Origin: Methylomicrobium sp035916875
Lineage (GTDB): Bacteria; Pseudomonadota; Gammaproteobacteria; Methylococcales; Methylomonadaceae
Direction: 5' to 3'
Length of the DNA: 34,162 nt
Assembly (NCBI RefSeq): GCF_035916875.1
Contig: NZ_JAXUHN010000063.1
Location: 1 to 34,162, forward strand
Below, one piece after another: positions 20,506 to 29,038 of this stretch. The first letter of the stretch is position 1; every line of letters begins with the position of its first letter. Made by a program: the position numbers and the translations under genes. A model generated the notes under the pieces. It did not search any database. It had not been told where the DNA came from and saw nothing but the letters and a program-made list of their open reading frames with translations.

Positions 20506-22739
20506 ATACTAAATCAGATAATTATTTTGATGCATTGCGTATCCAAGTGGTCACCCAATTGGCTTCATTGCTGGAAAGCCAGACCCGCAATCAGATTTAT
20601 GTCTCGAATATTGTGGAAATGATCCACAACCTGCACTACGAAATATCAGCACAGTTGGCAGTTGCACAGAAAATTCAAAATCTGCCGAATTACGATGCAC
20701 CGCTAAGCAAAATAGCGGCAGACTATGCACGAATGGGTGAGTGCCTCAAACTGCTGTTAAGCGAACGCGTCAAGCAATGGCTGGTAGACAGGCAATATCT
20801 GCAAACGCTTATGCAAGGGTTCAACATTACGATCGACCAACTTTCCGAAACCCTTATCGAAAAACGACTTTTCGATCGACAGAAGCAGATTCTTGAGCGC
20901 ATCGTGCTATCGCATGAAAGGGTGATTCACTGGAAAGAATTCGTCCAGGAAATTCTCAGAGACTTCCATCAGACCTTTCCATTCAATTATTTTTTTATCG
21001 CTTTCAGAGAAGAAAATGAAAAATCGCTGCATGTCTTTTATGCGGGGGCTTATTCGAAATCATTTCAAAGTCAGGTACACACTGCATTGACGCAGCATCT
21101 CTCCAAAGCATTTCAACTTCACGACGCCCTGTTCGCGCTTGAAGAATTTACCCTGGACATCATCAATGCCGAACCGTATTCGGCAAGCAATATGCCGCTA
21201 CTAACAGCCGCTATCCCTCAGCATGCTCCAGGTGTTAGTGGGCTAGTGGGCATGGCCTTTGCTCCCGGCAAGAAAATTACCGCGCACGAAGACAGCATCA
21301 TCCATTCCATTCTCGCGGTTCTGGTTATGGTCGTTGGCTCCAGCAAAGCCTTGTCACGCACTTTGTCGGAACTGCAATACGCTGCTCTTCACGACCCGCT
21401 GACAGACTTATATAACCGTCGCCATTTCAAAAGAATGCTCGAACACGAGATTAAATGCTCGGAACGCAACGACAAAGGCTTTTCGTTATTGTTGCTGGAT
21501 ATCGACAACTTTAAAAATATCAACGATACCTATGGACATTCTATAGGCGATCAAGCGCTGCGTTCTCTGGGCGGAATACTTCTCAATCATAGCCGCAAGA
21601 ATGATTTGGCGACACGCATCGGAGGCGACGAATTTGGGATTATTTTGACTGAATCAGGCCGCACAGGCGCAGCGCGTGTCGCCAATAGCGTCCGAGCGAA
21701 ACTTAAAGAACTGATTTTCACTTCAAGCGAAGACAAACCGTTTCACATTACTGTGTCGATCGGAATTGTGACTTATCCCCACGATGGGGGTAATGCTCAC
21801 GATTTATTGGCAAGCGCCGACCTAGCAATGCACAGCGTCAAAAAAAACGGTAAAGATGCAATCTGCAGCTTTCATCAGGTTACTGACAGAACGCAATTGA
21901 AGCGCAATAATCCGGACAAAGCTGAATCTCTGCGCGTAGCGATGCGCGAAGACCGCTTCCTTTTATATTTTCAGCCGATTATCGACTGCCAAACCGGAGC
22001 CATATTTGGTTACGAAGCATTAGCTCGACTCAAGGATCCAAACGGCAACATCATTTGGGCTGACAGTTTCATCGAAACCATCGAAAGATATGGTCTTGCG
22101 TGTGAATTTGACCGCACCATTATCAACAAGGCTTTCGAGATACAGAGCACTTGCGGAGTAGCGAACTGCAAGCTTGTAAAACCTAAAATGTTTATCAATC
22201 TCTCCGCCCAGGAGATTGAAAGCGGGGGCATTCTCGGCTATGCCGAAGAATTGGGCGAACACATGAGGATTCCACCAAGCAGCATCGTTTTTGAAATCAC
22301 CGAACTCGATGCGATCAAAAACATAAAAGAAATGCGCCGGTTTATCAATCGGTTGCGAGACAAGGGGTTTGGTTTCGCGCTGAACGATTTCGGCAGCGAT
22401 CATAACTCTTTCCACTATTTACGCGAATTGCGCTTTGAGTATGCAAAAATCGACGGCGCATACGTGCGCAACATGTTGAACTCCAAAATCGATTACGCAC
22501 GAGTGCATAACCTGTTCAATCTTTGCCGAGATTTAGATATCGGCGTCATCGCCGAATATGTCGAAAATAAGGAAATTTATGAAACGTTGCGCGACATGGG
22601 CGTCGATTATGCGCAAGGTTTTTATTTAGGAATGCCGCATCCGAAAATAGATTGCCGAATGTATTACCCCCCTTCTTGGAATGCCGAATCCTCGGATTAT
22701 CACAAATGCCCCATCAGCCTGGAAATCGAGAAAATATAA
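20502..22739 (+). CDS. GGDEF-EAL cyclic-di-GMP enzyme
   Basis: The 745-aa soluble protein has an N-terminal helical region (1-150), a probable GAF-like sensor domain (about 150-285), a GGDEF domain with the canonical motif GGDEF at 374-378, and an EAL domain with EAL at 505-507. The diguanylate cyclase site looks active. In the EAL domain NLS, EITE, KID, AEYVEN and DYAQGF are kept, but the normal DDFG is NDFG at 628-631, losing the first Asp, a metal ligand in active phosphodiesterases. The protein is therefore probably a cyclase or regulatory hybrid. No membrane segments are seen. It overlaps the ODP gene by 4 bp and the HD-GYP gene by 1 bp. Confidence 0.95.
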   Translation: MNTKSDNYFDALRIQVVTQLASLLESQTRNQIYVSNIVEMIHNLHYEISAQLAVAQKIQNLPNYDAPLSKIAADYARMGECLKLLLSERVKQWLVDRQYLQTLMQGFNITIDQLSETLIEKRLFDRQKQILERIVLSHERVIHWKEFVQEILRDFHQTFPFNYFFIAFREENEKSLHVFYAGAYSKSFQSQVHTALTQHLSKAFQLHDALFALEEFTLDIINAEPYSASNMPLLTAAIPQHAPGVSGLVGMAFAPGKKITAHEDSIIHSILAVLVMVVGSSKALSRTLSELQYAALHDPLTDLYNRRHFKRMLEHEIKCSERNDKGFSLLLLDIDNFKNINDTYGHSIGDQALRSLGGILLNHSRKNDLATRIGGDEFGIILTESGRTGAARVANSVRAKLKELIFTSSEDKPFHITVSIGIVTYPHDGGNAHDLLASADLAMHSVKKNGKDAICSFHQVTDRTQLKRNNPDKAESLRVAMREDRFLLYFQPIIDCQTGAIFGYEALARLKDPNGNIIWADSFIETIERYGLACEFDRTIINKAFEIQSTCGVANCKLVKPKMFINLSAQEIESGGILGYAEELGEHMRIPPSSIVFEITELDAIKNIKEMRRFINRLRDKGFGFALNDFGSDHNSFHYLRELRFEYAKIDGAYVRNMLNSKIDYARVHNLFNLCRDLDIGVIAEYVENKEIYETLRDMGVDYAQGFYLGMPHPKIDCRMYYPPSWNAESSDYHKCPISLEIEKI

Positions 22740-23956
22740 TGTTTTATCACCAGGATCGACTTTCCGCCTTGAACAGCGATAAACCACTTAAAGAAAAATT
22801 GCTTCATGTCCACAATTTGATCCATGAAGAAATGCCTTTTATCGCTCGCATTTCCGTTGCCTTATACGACCCCAAGACTGCCATTATTAAGACCTATATG
22901 CACAGCAGCGGCAAGGAGGATCCATTATCCAATTATCAGGTACACCTGGATGATGCCCCTTCTCTCAAGGAAATTTTACTTCAAGGTGGTCGCCCGCGCG
23001 TAGTGAATAACATGGCGACCTTCGAGAACGGCATCCGGGAACATAGCAAGCGTCTATGTCGTTCGGCTTATATGGCGAGTTATACCCAGCCTATTTATTG
23101 CAATGGCGTGTTCGTCGGGTTTCTTTTTTTTAATTCTCTAAAAACCAAGGTATTCACGGAAAATATCCTGAATAAACTCGATTTATACGGACATTTGATT
23201 TCGTCGCATGTAGCCAACGAATTGTCCACCACACAGATATTAACCGCGACCATAAAAACCACGCTTCATATTACGCATTTCCGCGACCCGGAAACTGGCA
23301 GCCACTTGGACCGGATGTCGCGCTATGCTCGGATCATCGCCGCATCGCTGGCAAACAAATACCGTTATGACGACAATTTTATCGAACACGTTTATAGCTT
23401 TGCACCATTACATGATATCGGCAAAATTGCCATTCCCGACAGCATATTGCTGAAAACCGGCCCCCTCAATGCCGATGAAACAAGAATCATGAGGAACCAC
23501 GCTTCGCTCGGTAGAGAGATGATCGACAACATCATGAAATATTTCGATCTGGGCAATTTGGAAAATGTCGAAATTCTGCGCAACATCGTTGAATATCACC
23601 ACGAAGCCGTCGATGGCAGCGGCTATCCCTACGGTTTAAAGGGACATAACATTCCACTTGAAGCCAGAATAGTCACGGTTGCCGATGTCTTTGATGCGTT
23701 GACTAGCAGACGCCCCTATAAACCTGCCTGGAGTAATCAAGAGGCTTTAACCTGGCTCCAACAAATGGCAGGAATAAAATTCGACAGGGACTGTGTCGAC
23801 GCTTTATTGCAAAGCCTAGAGTCAATAAAACTTATACAACAACAGTTTCAGGACGATTACCAGAAATTCCAAGATGATGATTTGGAAAAACAATCATGGA
23901 AGGCGCGAACCGGCACTTCCATTTCCGTAAATTCCCCTGTATTTTTAGGATGTTGA
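22739..23956 (+). CDS. GAF-HD-GYP cyclic-di-GMP phosphodiesterase
   Basis: The start is taken at ATG 22739, which overlaps the preceding TAA (TAATG); a longer in-frame version would lie inside the previous gene. The 405-aa product has a GAF-like sensor (about 10-160) and an HD-GYP domain. In the latter, the HD pair is at 225-226 in APLHDIGKIAIPD, HH at 287-288 in VEYHHEAVDG, GYP at 295-297, and VADVFDALTSRRPY follows. These residues bind two or three metals and hydrolyse cyclic-di-GMP to GMP. With the neighbouring EAL domain probably inactive, this would be the degrading partner of the cyclase in the operon. Confidence 0.94.
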   Translation: MFYHQDRLSALNSDKPLKEKLLHVHNLIHEEMPFIARISVALYDPKTAIIKTYMHSSGKEDPLSNYQVHLDDAPSLKEILLQGGRPRVVNNMATFENGIREHSKRLCRSAYMASYTQPIYCNGVFVGFLFFNSLKTKVFTENILNKLDLYGHLISSHVANELSTTQILTATIKTTLHITHFRDPETGSHLDRMSRYARIIAASLANKYRYDDNFIEHVYSFAPLHDIGKIAIPDSILLKTGPLNADETRIMRNHASLGREMIDNIMKYFDLGNLENVEILRNIVEYHHEAVDGSGYPYGLKGHNIPLEARIVTVADVFDALTSRRPYKPAWSNQEALTWLQQMAGIKFDRDCVDALLQSLESIKLIQQQFQDDYQKFQDDDLEKQSWKARTGTSISVNSPVFLGC

Positions 23957-23962
23957 GATTTT

Positions 23963-24526
23963 ATGAACAAAAAAGAGCTCAAAATCATTGTGGTCGGCAG
24001 CGTCGGCTCCGGCAAATCAACTTCGATCAGGACTATCAGTGAAATACCTGTAGCCGGCACTGAAGCCTCGGCGTCCGAAAGACAAGCCTTACACCGCAAA
24101 GAGACAACTACCGTTGCCATGGAATACGGCATTGTGCATATAGAAGGTGCTAAGCTGCATCTTTACGGCACGCCCGGGCAGAGACGCTTTGATTTTATGG
24201 GGTCATTGCTATGCAAAGGCGCTTCGGGCATGATGGTCATGATCGATAATGGCGGCGACAATCCTATGGAGGAATTGGATTATTATCTGAAATTTCACGG
24301 CCATTTTTTAAAAGACAAACCCGCCGTAATAGGTGTAACCCACTATGACGACACACGCACCGATACCGGATTGATCGACTATCACAATTATTGCATTTCG
24401 AAAAATTTCAATATTCCGGTGATGCGTTTGGATGCGCGCGAAAAGGACCATGTCGAGAGAACCATGAGACGCTTGCTGACCGAAATCGAGCGAACGGAAA
24501 ACTACAATTTCAAACTAACCGGCTGA
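23963..24526 (+). CDS. Small Ras-like GTPase
   Basis: The 187-aa product is a compact bacterial small GTPase, similar in outline to MglA/CvnD/Roc-type proteins. The P-loop is GSVGSGKS (12-19), the switch I threonines are near 48-50, switch II reads YGTPGQRRF with the usual DxxG Asp replaced, and the base-recognition motif is THYD (126-129) instead of NKxD. It starts 6 bp after the HD-GYP gene and is the last gene of the operon before a strong terminator. It may relay or localise the cyclic-di-GMP output, for example for motility or pili, but no partner GAP is seen. Confidence 0.85.
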   Translation: MNKKELKIIVVGSVGSGKSTSIRTISEIPVAGTEASASERQALHRKETTTVAMEYGIVHIEGAKLHLYGTPGQRRFDFMGSLLCKGASGMMVMIDNGGDNPMEELDYYLKFHGHFLKDKPAVIGVTHYDDTRTDTGLIDYHNYCISKNFNIPVMRLDAREKDHVERTMRRLLTEIERTENYNFKLTG

Positions 24527-24591
24527 GGGCATTGCCCGCATATAACGCCAGAAGAGCCCGCAGAGACGAATTGAGCTTGCCATCCTTGGCG

Positions 24592-24628
24592 CCGACTACC
24601 TGCTTCCTGGCCGGTAGTCGGTATTTTT
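24592..24628 (+). terminator. Rho-independent terminator of the cyclic-di-GMP operon
   Basis: CCGACTACC (24592-24600) and GGTAGTCGG (24613-24621) form a perfect 9-bp stem with a 12-nt loop, followed directly by TATTTTT. Confidence 0.88.
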
Positions 24629-24714
24629 ACACGATGGGTCATCGTTAAAAAACCCTCCGACCAAGTGCTTGCAACTTCGACAGCCCCTTCTTTATCATAG
24701 ACATCGATAAAATA

Positions 24715-25092
24715 TCAATGAATTGTGTAATTTTTAGAGTCTCCATATTCGTGAGGCGTCTCTTTAAGATTGCGTTTGGCTTTTATTGTTGTCTCGGTCT
24801 GCATCTTGGCCCAAATGCTATCGGCTGTTTGCTGCTTGCTGCTGTAGAAAACGATTGGAATGCTTCTTGTTTCTGGATCATTACGCAAGCAGAGCACGAC
24901 TGAATAACTATCAACTCCCAGCGACACAATATTCATATAAATGAAATCGGGCTTTTCCGATTTGGCTTTCTTAATAGCCTCATTGCCGGTCTTCGTGATT
25001 ATCAAACCACAATTTGCGCTTGCCAAAATATTTTTTAGATACTCGGGGTCCGTAATCGATTCATCGCAGAATAAAATGTTTTGTGTTGCCAT
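24715..25092 (-). CDS. CheY/PilH-like pseudo-receiver lacking the phosphoacceptor Asp
   Basis: The 125-aa single-domain protein follows the PilH/CheY receiver layout: MATQNILFCDES (acidic pair at 10-11), a helix with KNILASANCGLII, AIKKAKSEKPDFIYMNIVS, RNDPETRSIPIVFYSSKQQ and SIWAK. In ordinary receivers the residue after FIYM is the phosphorylated Asp; here it is Asn54. The conserved Lys-Pro near the end is also not evident. It is probably a phosphorylation-independent pseudo-receiver or a decaying copy. It is transcribed toward the cyclic-di-GMP operon from its own promoter in the 25093-25300 region. Confidence 0.8.
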   Translation of the reverse strand: MATQNILFCDESITDPEYLKNILASANCGLIITKTGNEAIKKAKSEKPDFIYMNIVSLGVDSYSVVLCLRNDPETRSIPIVFYSSKQQTADSIWAKMQTETTIKAKRNLKETPHEYGDSKNYTIH

Positions 25093-25914
25093 GGCATATC
25101 CTTTGGTTTAGTTTATAAGTCACTGTTGTTATTAAAAACTGAATGATGTTTGCCGAGGCAAAAAATGAAAACACCGGATTCCGTTGTTTTAAATTAAACT
25201 GCGCTACGGTTTTGGTTTTTTTCGTCTTCCGGCTTTATAAAACAAATTTTCAAGTACCGGCATGTAATCTTGTTTTTATAGCGTTTACTGTCATAAAGCG
25301 ATACGCCGCGCCTGCCGGCATTTTAAAGGTCCAGAATTGACTTTTCTGTAGCGTACGGTTTATACGAGCAATATTAACGCCACGCTTTTCCTATCGGTTG
25401 AACCAATGTTGCATTCCGCATTGACTTGCCTGCAGCACCACTTGCAAGGTGCTTCGCTCACAATATACATTATAAAACAAATCTGTTTTGTTTTATAATG
25501 TATATTAAATTTATTAATCAAATTTTTTCCGCTTAACCATCGTTTCGTCCATGCTCAACCCCAAAAGCTTAATTTAAAAAAGCCACGACTCGTCGCGAGT
25601 TGACTACCGCGCCCCCCTGCCCCATTCGATACAAGGAAGCAAGGAAAGAGAATTTTAGAAAAAGCAAGCTGCGGTAAGATCCTGAACTTCAAACTAAAAA
25701 ACACCAAATACCCACGCAGTAACAACAAACCTGACGATCGTATTAAGTGCAATTCATTTTTACCGATTTTCAGCATTTATAACCGCACGGATGATAAAAA
25801 CATTACAAAACAAAATGTTATAACCACACACTATTCATGCTATTATTGAAACTGCCCAAAGAATTCACTCGCTTTAATAGCTATATTAATTAAACCGATT
25901 TACGTAACGAGATA
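25093..25914. other. 822-bp AT-rich intergenic region
   Basis: Two divergent genes leave from this region, the pseudo-receiver and the STAND-like ATPase. Short open frames (25143-25340 plus, 25555-25776 minus) have unconvincing compositions and no ribosome sites. The region holds a GCACC/GGTGC hairpin near 25433-25451, the large palindrome described separately, and an AACATT/AATGTT pair near 25799-25819. Confidence 0.5.
25462..25506. repeat. Perfect 20-bp AT-rich palindrome with 5-nt loop
   Basis: The left arm 25462-25481 and right arm 25487-25506 are exact reverse complements, separated by TCTGT. The arms are almost pure AT (AATATACATTATAAAAC at the outside). Such a perfect long palindrome is likely maintained, as a cruciform-forming site, a bidirectional terminator, a regulator site or the remains of a very small transposon. 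Confidence 0.8.
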
Positions 25915-28350
25915 ATGAAAGACGATATCGGAAGTGTCTTTGCCGTTTACAATTCAGGCCTGCTCTGCCGCCAAAGCCTGAAATACAGCTTTGTTGCAAG
26001 GCATGATTTGTTGGAATCGATTCTTGCAGATCTTCAGCCCAAAAATCCGCAGCATCGGTTGCTGTCAGGCTTGCACGGCATGGGAAAAACCACGTTACTG
26101 CGCCGTATCGCCGTTGCAATCGAGGAAGAGGAAGCATTAAACAACGAGTGGCTGGCATTAACGTTTCCCGAAGAACAATATAATGTTGCTTATCTAGCTG
26201 ATCTTTGGCTCAATTGCCTTTATTCGTTGATTGAAGTAATGGATCAAGGCGGCAAGAAAGAAGCGGCGCGGCAACTGGAAGACAAAATTGCCTTACTGCC
26301 CAAGCACGACGCGTCCAATGCTTTAAAGCTGTTGCTTGATGAAGCCGACAAAAATCAGAAACGTCTATTGATGCTGATTGATAACTTCGATCTGATATTG
26401 CGCCGCCTCAAAGATGAACGGCGACTATTGTGGGAGATACTCAAAACCGAATCCCGTATTGTGGTTATCGGCACCAGCAATTCCGGTATCATCACAAACG
26501 AAGCAGATTACGAAACGATTGCCGGCATTTTCAAAATGGACCTGCTTAAAGGTTTGAGTTTGGATGAAACGATAGAAACGCTGCGCAAGCTTGCGGAGAG
26601 CAACAATGCCCCGCACATCCTCACGTTGATCGATAATGATCCCGGTCGCATCAAAGCACTGCATACCCTTACCGGTGGCAATCCGCGCACCATTGTGCTG
26701 CTGTACAAAGTACTTAAACAAAATCTGCAAAACGGTAATATCCTGAATGACTTGGATGGCTTGCTCGATCGCGTTACGCCTGTTTATAAAACGCGCTTCG
26801 AAGAGTTTCCCCAGCAGGCCCAGCAATTGGTCGATGCTTTAGCGTTGCATTGGGACCCGATTACCGCGCATCATCTTTCTGATTTGTTGGATTGGCCCGT
26901 CAATCAGGTATCGGCGCAGTTAAGCCGTCTGGAACAACAAGGCGTGGTTGAGAAGCAACCCCCCCCCACGGGTAAACGTGTTGCATTTCAACTCGCCGAA
27001 CGGTTTTTCAATATCTGGTATATGATGCGTTACGGCCGACTTCGTTCACGGCAAAAACTGCTCTGGCTGGCTCGTTTTTTGCGGATTTTTTGCCATGCCA
27101 GCGAACTGCAAAGCCACGCCGGACAATGTTTAAGCAAGGATATTCAACGAAGTTCGGAAGCCGGGTACAGTATGGTTCTAGCGCACGCCGTCGATGATGC
27201 CGGCTTGCGCATGGCACTCGAAAATCAAGCATTAGCCGCGTTGCTTACGATTCAGGATACCCATAATAAAATCCAGGATTTATTGGATTTCGATATCATG
27301 GGTTATCACGATACCGAACTGGGACCCCGCTTGAAACGCATGATGCATATGCGTGAAATTCGCCAACTTTTCCAGACCGCGTTGGCGGTACAAGAAACCG
27401 ATTTCGATAAACAACACTGCACAGAGTTATTTTGCGGCAGCTTAGCGCTATTGAAAGAGGAAAAGGATGCGACAGCCCGTTTGTCGGCTACGCTATCCAG
27501 CACTCAATGGGAATATTTGTATGCCATTTTACGCAGTGAATATCAACAACATTCCACCGTATTTGGGCCGAGTATCGGTCGTTATTACAGTGCCGTTGCC
27601 GCGGGCGAAATAGCCGGCTGCAACGATATGGAAGGAGCGCAGGCCGCTGCCCTGAGATACGGTTTCCCCGAGTTATTGGCCATTGCAGCTTACTTCAATT
27701 TTCCTTGCGAATCCTGGCCGACGGCCGTGACGCCCGAGGTGTGCAAAAAAGCATACCATGCGCTCCTGGAAAGTCATCAGTCCGCGACACTGTGGAACAG
27801 TTTTGGAACTTTTCTACAGCTTGAACCAATAAACTTCGCGGACGCGGAATATGCCTTCCGCCAAGCCATCGTTCTGAATTCGGAGAATGCTGAATACTAT
27901 AACAATTTGGCTCGACTGCTGTTACAGCGTGGGGACAATTTAACGGAAGCCGTCTGTCTCGCGGAGCGCGCCGTCATGCTGGACGCAAAAAACTTTCATG
28001 CCTTGTACACGCTGCTTGCCCTACTCCTGCATACAAACCGCAAAACAGACTTTGATATGCATTTTCGCCGATACCTGGAAGAAGGATGCGATGATTTTCA
28101 TCAATCTTTCTGGACAAATACGCTGAATTTGTTAAAACAAGCGCTGCATAAGGATAAAGAATGGAAACAACTTTTGCTGACTTTATTTGAAAGCGGAAAA
28201 GCGGGGCAGCGCTGGCGGCCATTGCGTGAGGCCTTAATGGCAATTTCGTGCGACAATCCGCTTTACTTGAATGGCATCGCACCAGAGATCCGCGAGCCGG
28301 CGACTAATATACTCAAAACCTTGCTGCCGCCCGTTAACCCTATTAGCTAA
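25915..28350 (+). CDS. STAND/AAA-type ATPase with winged helix and TPR-like C-terminus
   Basis: The 811-aa product begins with an AAA_16-like ATPase: Walker A GLHGMGKT at 52-59, Walker B LLMLIDNFD at 151-159 and an IGTSNS sensor near 187. A winged helix follows (about 300-370, SDLLDWPVNQVSAQLSRLEQ then GVV and an AERFFNIWYMMR segment), as in archaeal-type ATPases. The second half is all-helical, with TPR-like pairs at about 630-710 (NFADAEYAFRQAIVLNSENA, YYNNLARLLLQRG). This P-loop, winged-helix and repeat architecture is that of STAND regulators, including antiphage sensors, but no effector domain is evident. It is convergent with a SLATT/DUF4231 membrane gene. Function unknown; a defence or stress-sensing role is inferred from architecture only. 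Confidence 0.8.
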   Translation: MKDDIGSVFAVYNSGLLCRQSLKYSFVARHDLLESILADLQPKNPQHRLLSGLHGMGKTTLLRRIAVAIEEEEALNNEWLALTFPEEQYNVAYLADLWLNCLYSLIEVMDQGGKKEAARQLEDKIALLPKHDASNALKLLLDEADKNQKRLLMLIDNFDLILRRLKDERRLLWEILKTESRIVVIGTSNSGIITNEADYETIAGIFKMDLLKGLSLDETIETLRKLAESNNAPHILTLIDNDPGRIKALHTLTGGNPRTIVLLYKVLKQNLQNGNILNDLDGLLDRVTPVYKTRFEEFPQQAQQLVDALALHWDPITAHHLSDLLDWPVNQVSAQLSRLEQQGVVEKQPPPTGKRVAFQLAERFFNIWYMMRYGRLRSRQKLLWLARFLRIFCHASELQSHAGQCLSKDIQRSSEAGYSMVLAHAVDDAGLRMALENQALAALLTIQDTHNKIQDLLDFDIMGYHDTELGPRLKRMMHMREIRQLFQTALAVQETDFDKQHCTELFCGSLALLKEEKDATARLSATLSSTQWEYLYAILRSEYQQHSTVFGPSIGRYYSAVAAGEIAGCNDMEGAQAAALRYGFPELLAIAAYFNFPCESWPTAVTPEVCKKAYHALLESHQSATLWNSFGTFLQLEPINFADAEYAFRQAIVLNSENAEYYNNLARLLLQRGDNLTEAVCLAERAVMLDAKNFHALYTLLALLLHTNRKTDFDMHFRRYLEEGCDDFHQSFWTNTLNLLKQALHKDKEWKQLLLTLFESGKAGQRWRPLREALMAISCDNPLYLNGIAPEIREPATNILKTLLPPVNPIS

Positions 28351-28454
28351 TAATAGAAGAAAAACGTCAGGAATTTCATTCCTCGGTCAAGCAATATGCC
28401 GAACCAGACAGGCTTGCACCCATGCCGAAAGACATTCTACCGATTCGAAAATTG

Positions 28455-28985
28455 TCAGCGGCTGCTGTTTGCGTTTTGAGCGACTGCCTCACTGGCGGCA
28501 ACGCTATGATACTGCCAGAATAATTGCTGTTCTTCCGCGATCACCATTTCGACACGCTCGACCAGCAAGCGGTAAGCAATTTCTTCGTCGGCCGCCTGCG
28601 TGTAGTCGCCGGCATTGTTGATGTAAAGCCGATATTCCCGCTTCATGCCTTCTTCGGCTTTCCGGTAGGCCTGCCAGGTTTCATTCGAGCGCAGCAGCGT
28701 ATCGACCGACCTCAGCACTGTCACACCCGCGCCCAGCAAGGCGGTTACGCCGGCAACCCAAAATTGATCGGCAAATACCTGGATCACCGAAATCAGCGCG
28801 CCGATCACGATGACCGCTATCGCGAAAAACAAATGCCTGTACTTATGCAGCCCGGCCTTGCTCTGATACCAGTTCCTTTGACCTTCGAGAACGCTTTCGA
28901 AATAATACGCGGCCTTTTCCTTGCGGCTTTCGATGACCTGCACCCATGGAGCAAAAGAATTCGCTTCTTTCGATTGGTTCGTCAT
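28455..28985 (-). CDS. SLATT/DUF4231 two-helix membrane protein
   Basis: The start is ATG 28985, preceded by GGAG at eight bases, giving 176 aa; the longer frame lacks a ribosome site. A cytoplasmic N-terminal helix with RNWYQSKAGLHKYRH leads into two membrane helices (about 52-72 and 75-95), then a long charged helix (YRKAEEGMKREYRLYINNAG) and ALLVERVE-type segment YRLLVERVEMVIAEEQQLFW. This is the DUF4231/SLATT layout. SLATT proteins are proposed pore-forming effectors of nucleotide-signalling immune systems, but stand-alone DUF4231 genes are common and may be housekeeping. It faces the STAND-like gene tail to tail and diverges from the PLP enzyme gene. Confidence 0.8.
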   Translation of the reverse strand: MTNQSKEANSFAPWVQVIESRKEKAAYYFESVLEGQRNWYQSKAGLHKYRHLFFAIAVIVIGALISVIQVFADQFWVAGVTALLGAGVTVLRSVDTLLRSNETWQAYRKAEEGMKREYRLYINNAGDYTQAADEEIAYRLLVERVEMVIAEEQQLFWQYHSVAASEAVAQNANSSR

Positions 28986-29038
28986 GACATTTTCTCCGCA
29001 CAAAAACCCGCTTGATTCCGTAACAACGCAATAGTCCG

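Noticed and set aside
25143..25776. Two short open frames in the AT-rich gap before the STAND-like gene
   Set aside because: No ribosome sites, atypical composition and no recognisable motifs.
28455..28985. CBASS or Pycsar effector assignment for the SLATT gene
   Set aside because: No nucleotidyltransferase (SMODS, CD-NTase, cyclase) lies nearby, and DUF4231 proteins occur widely outside defence loci.
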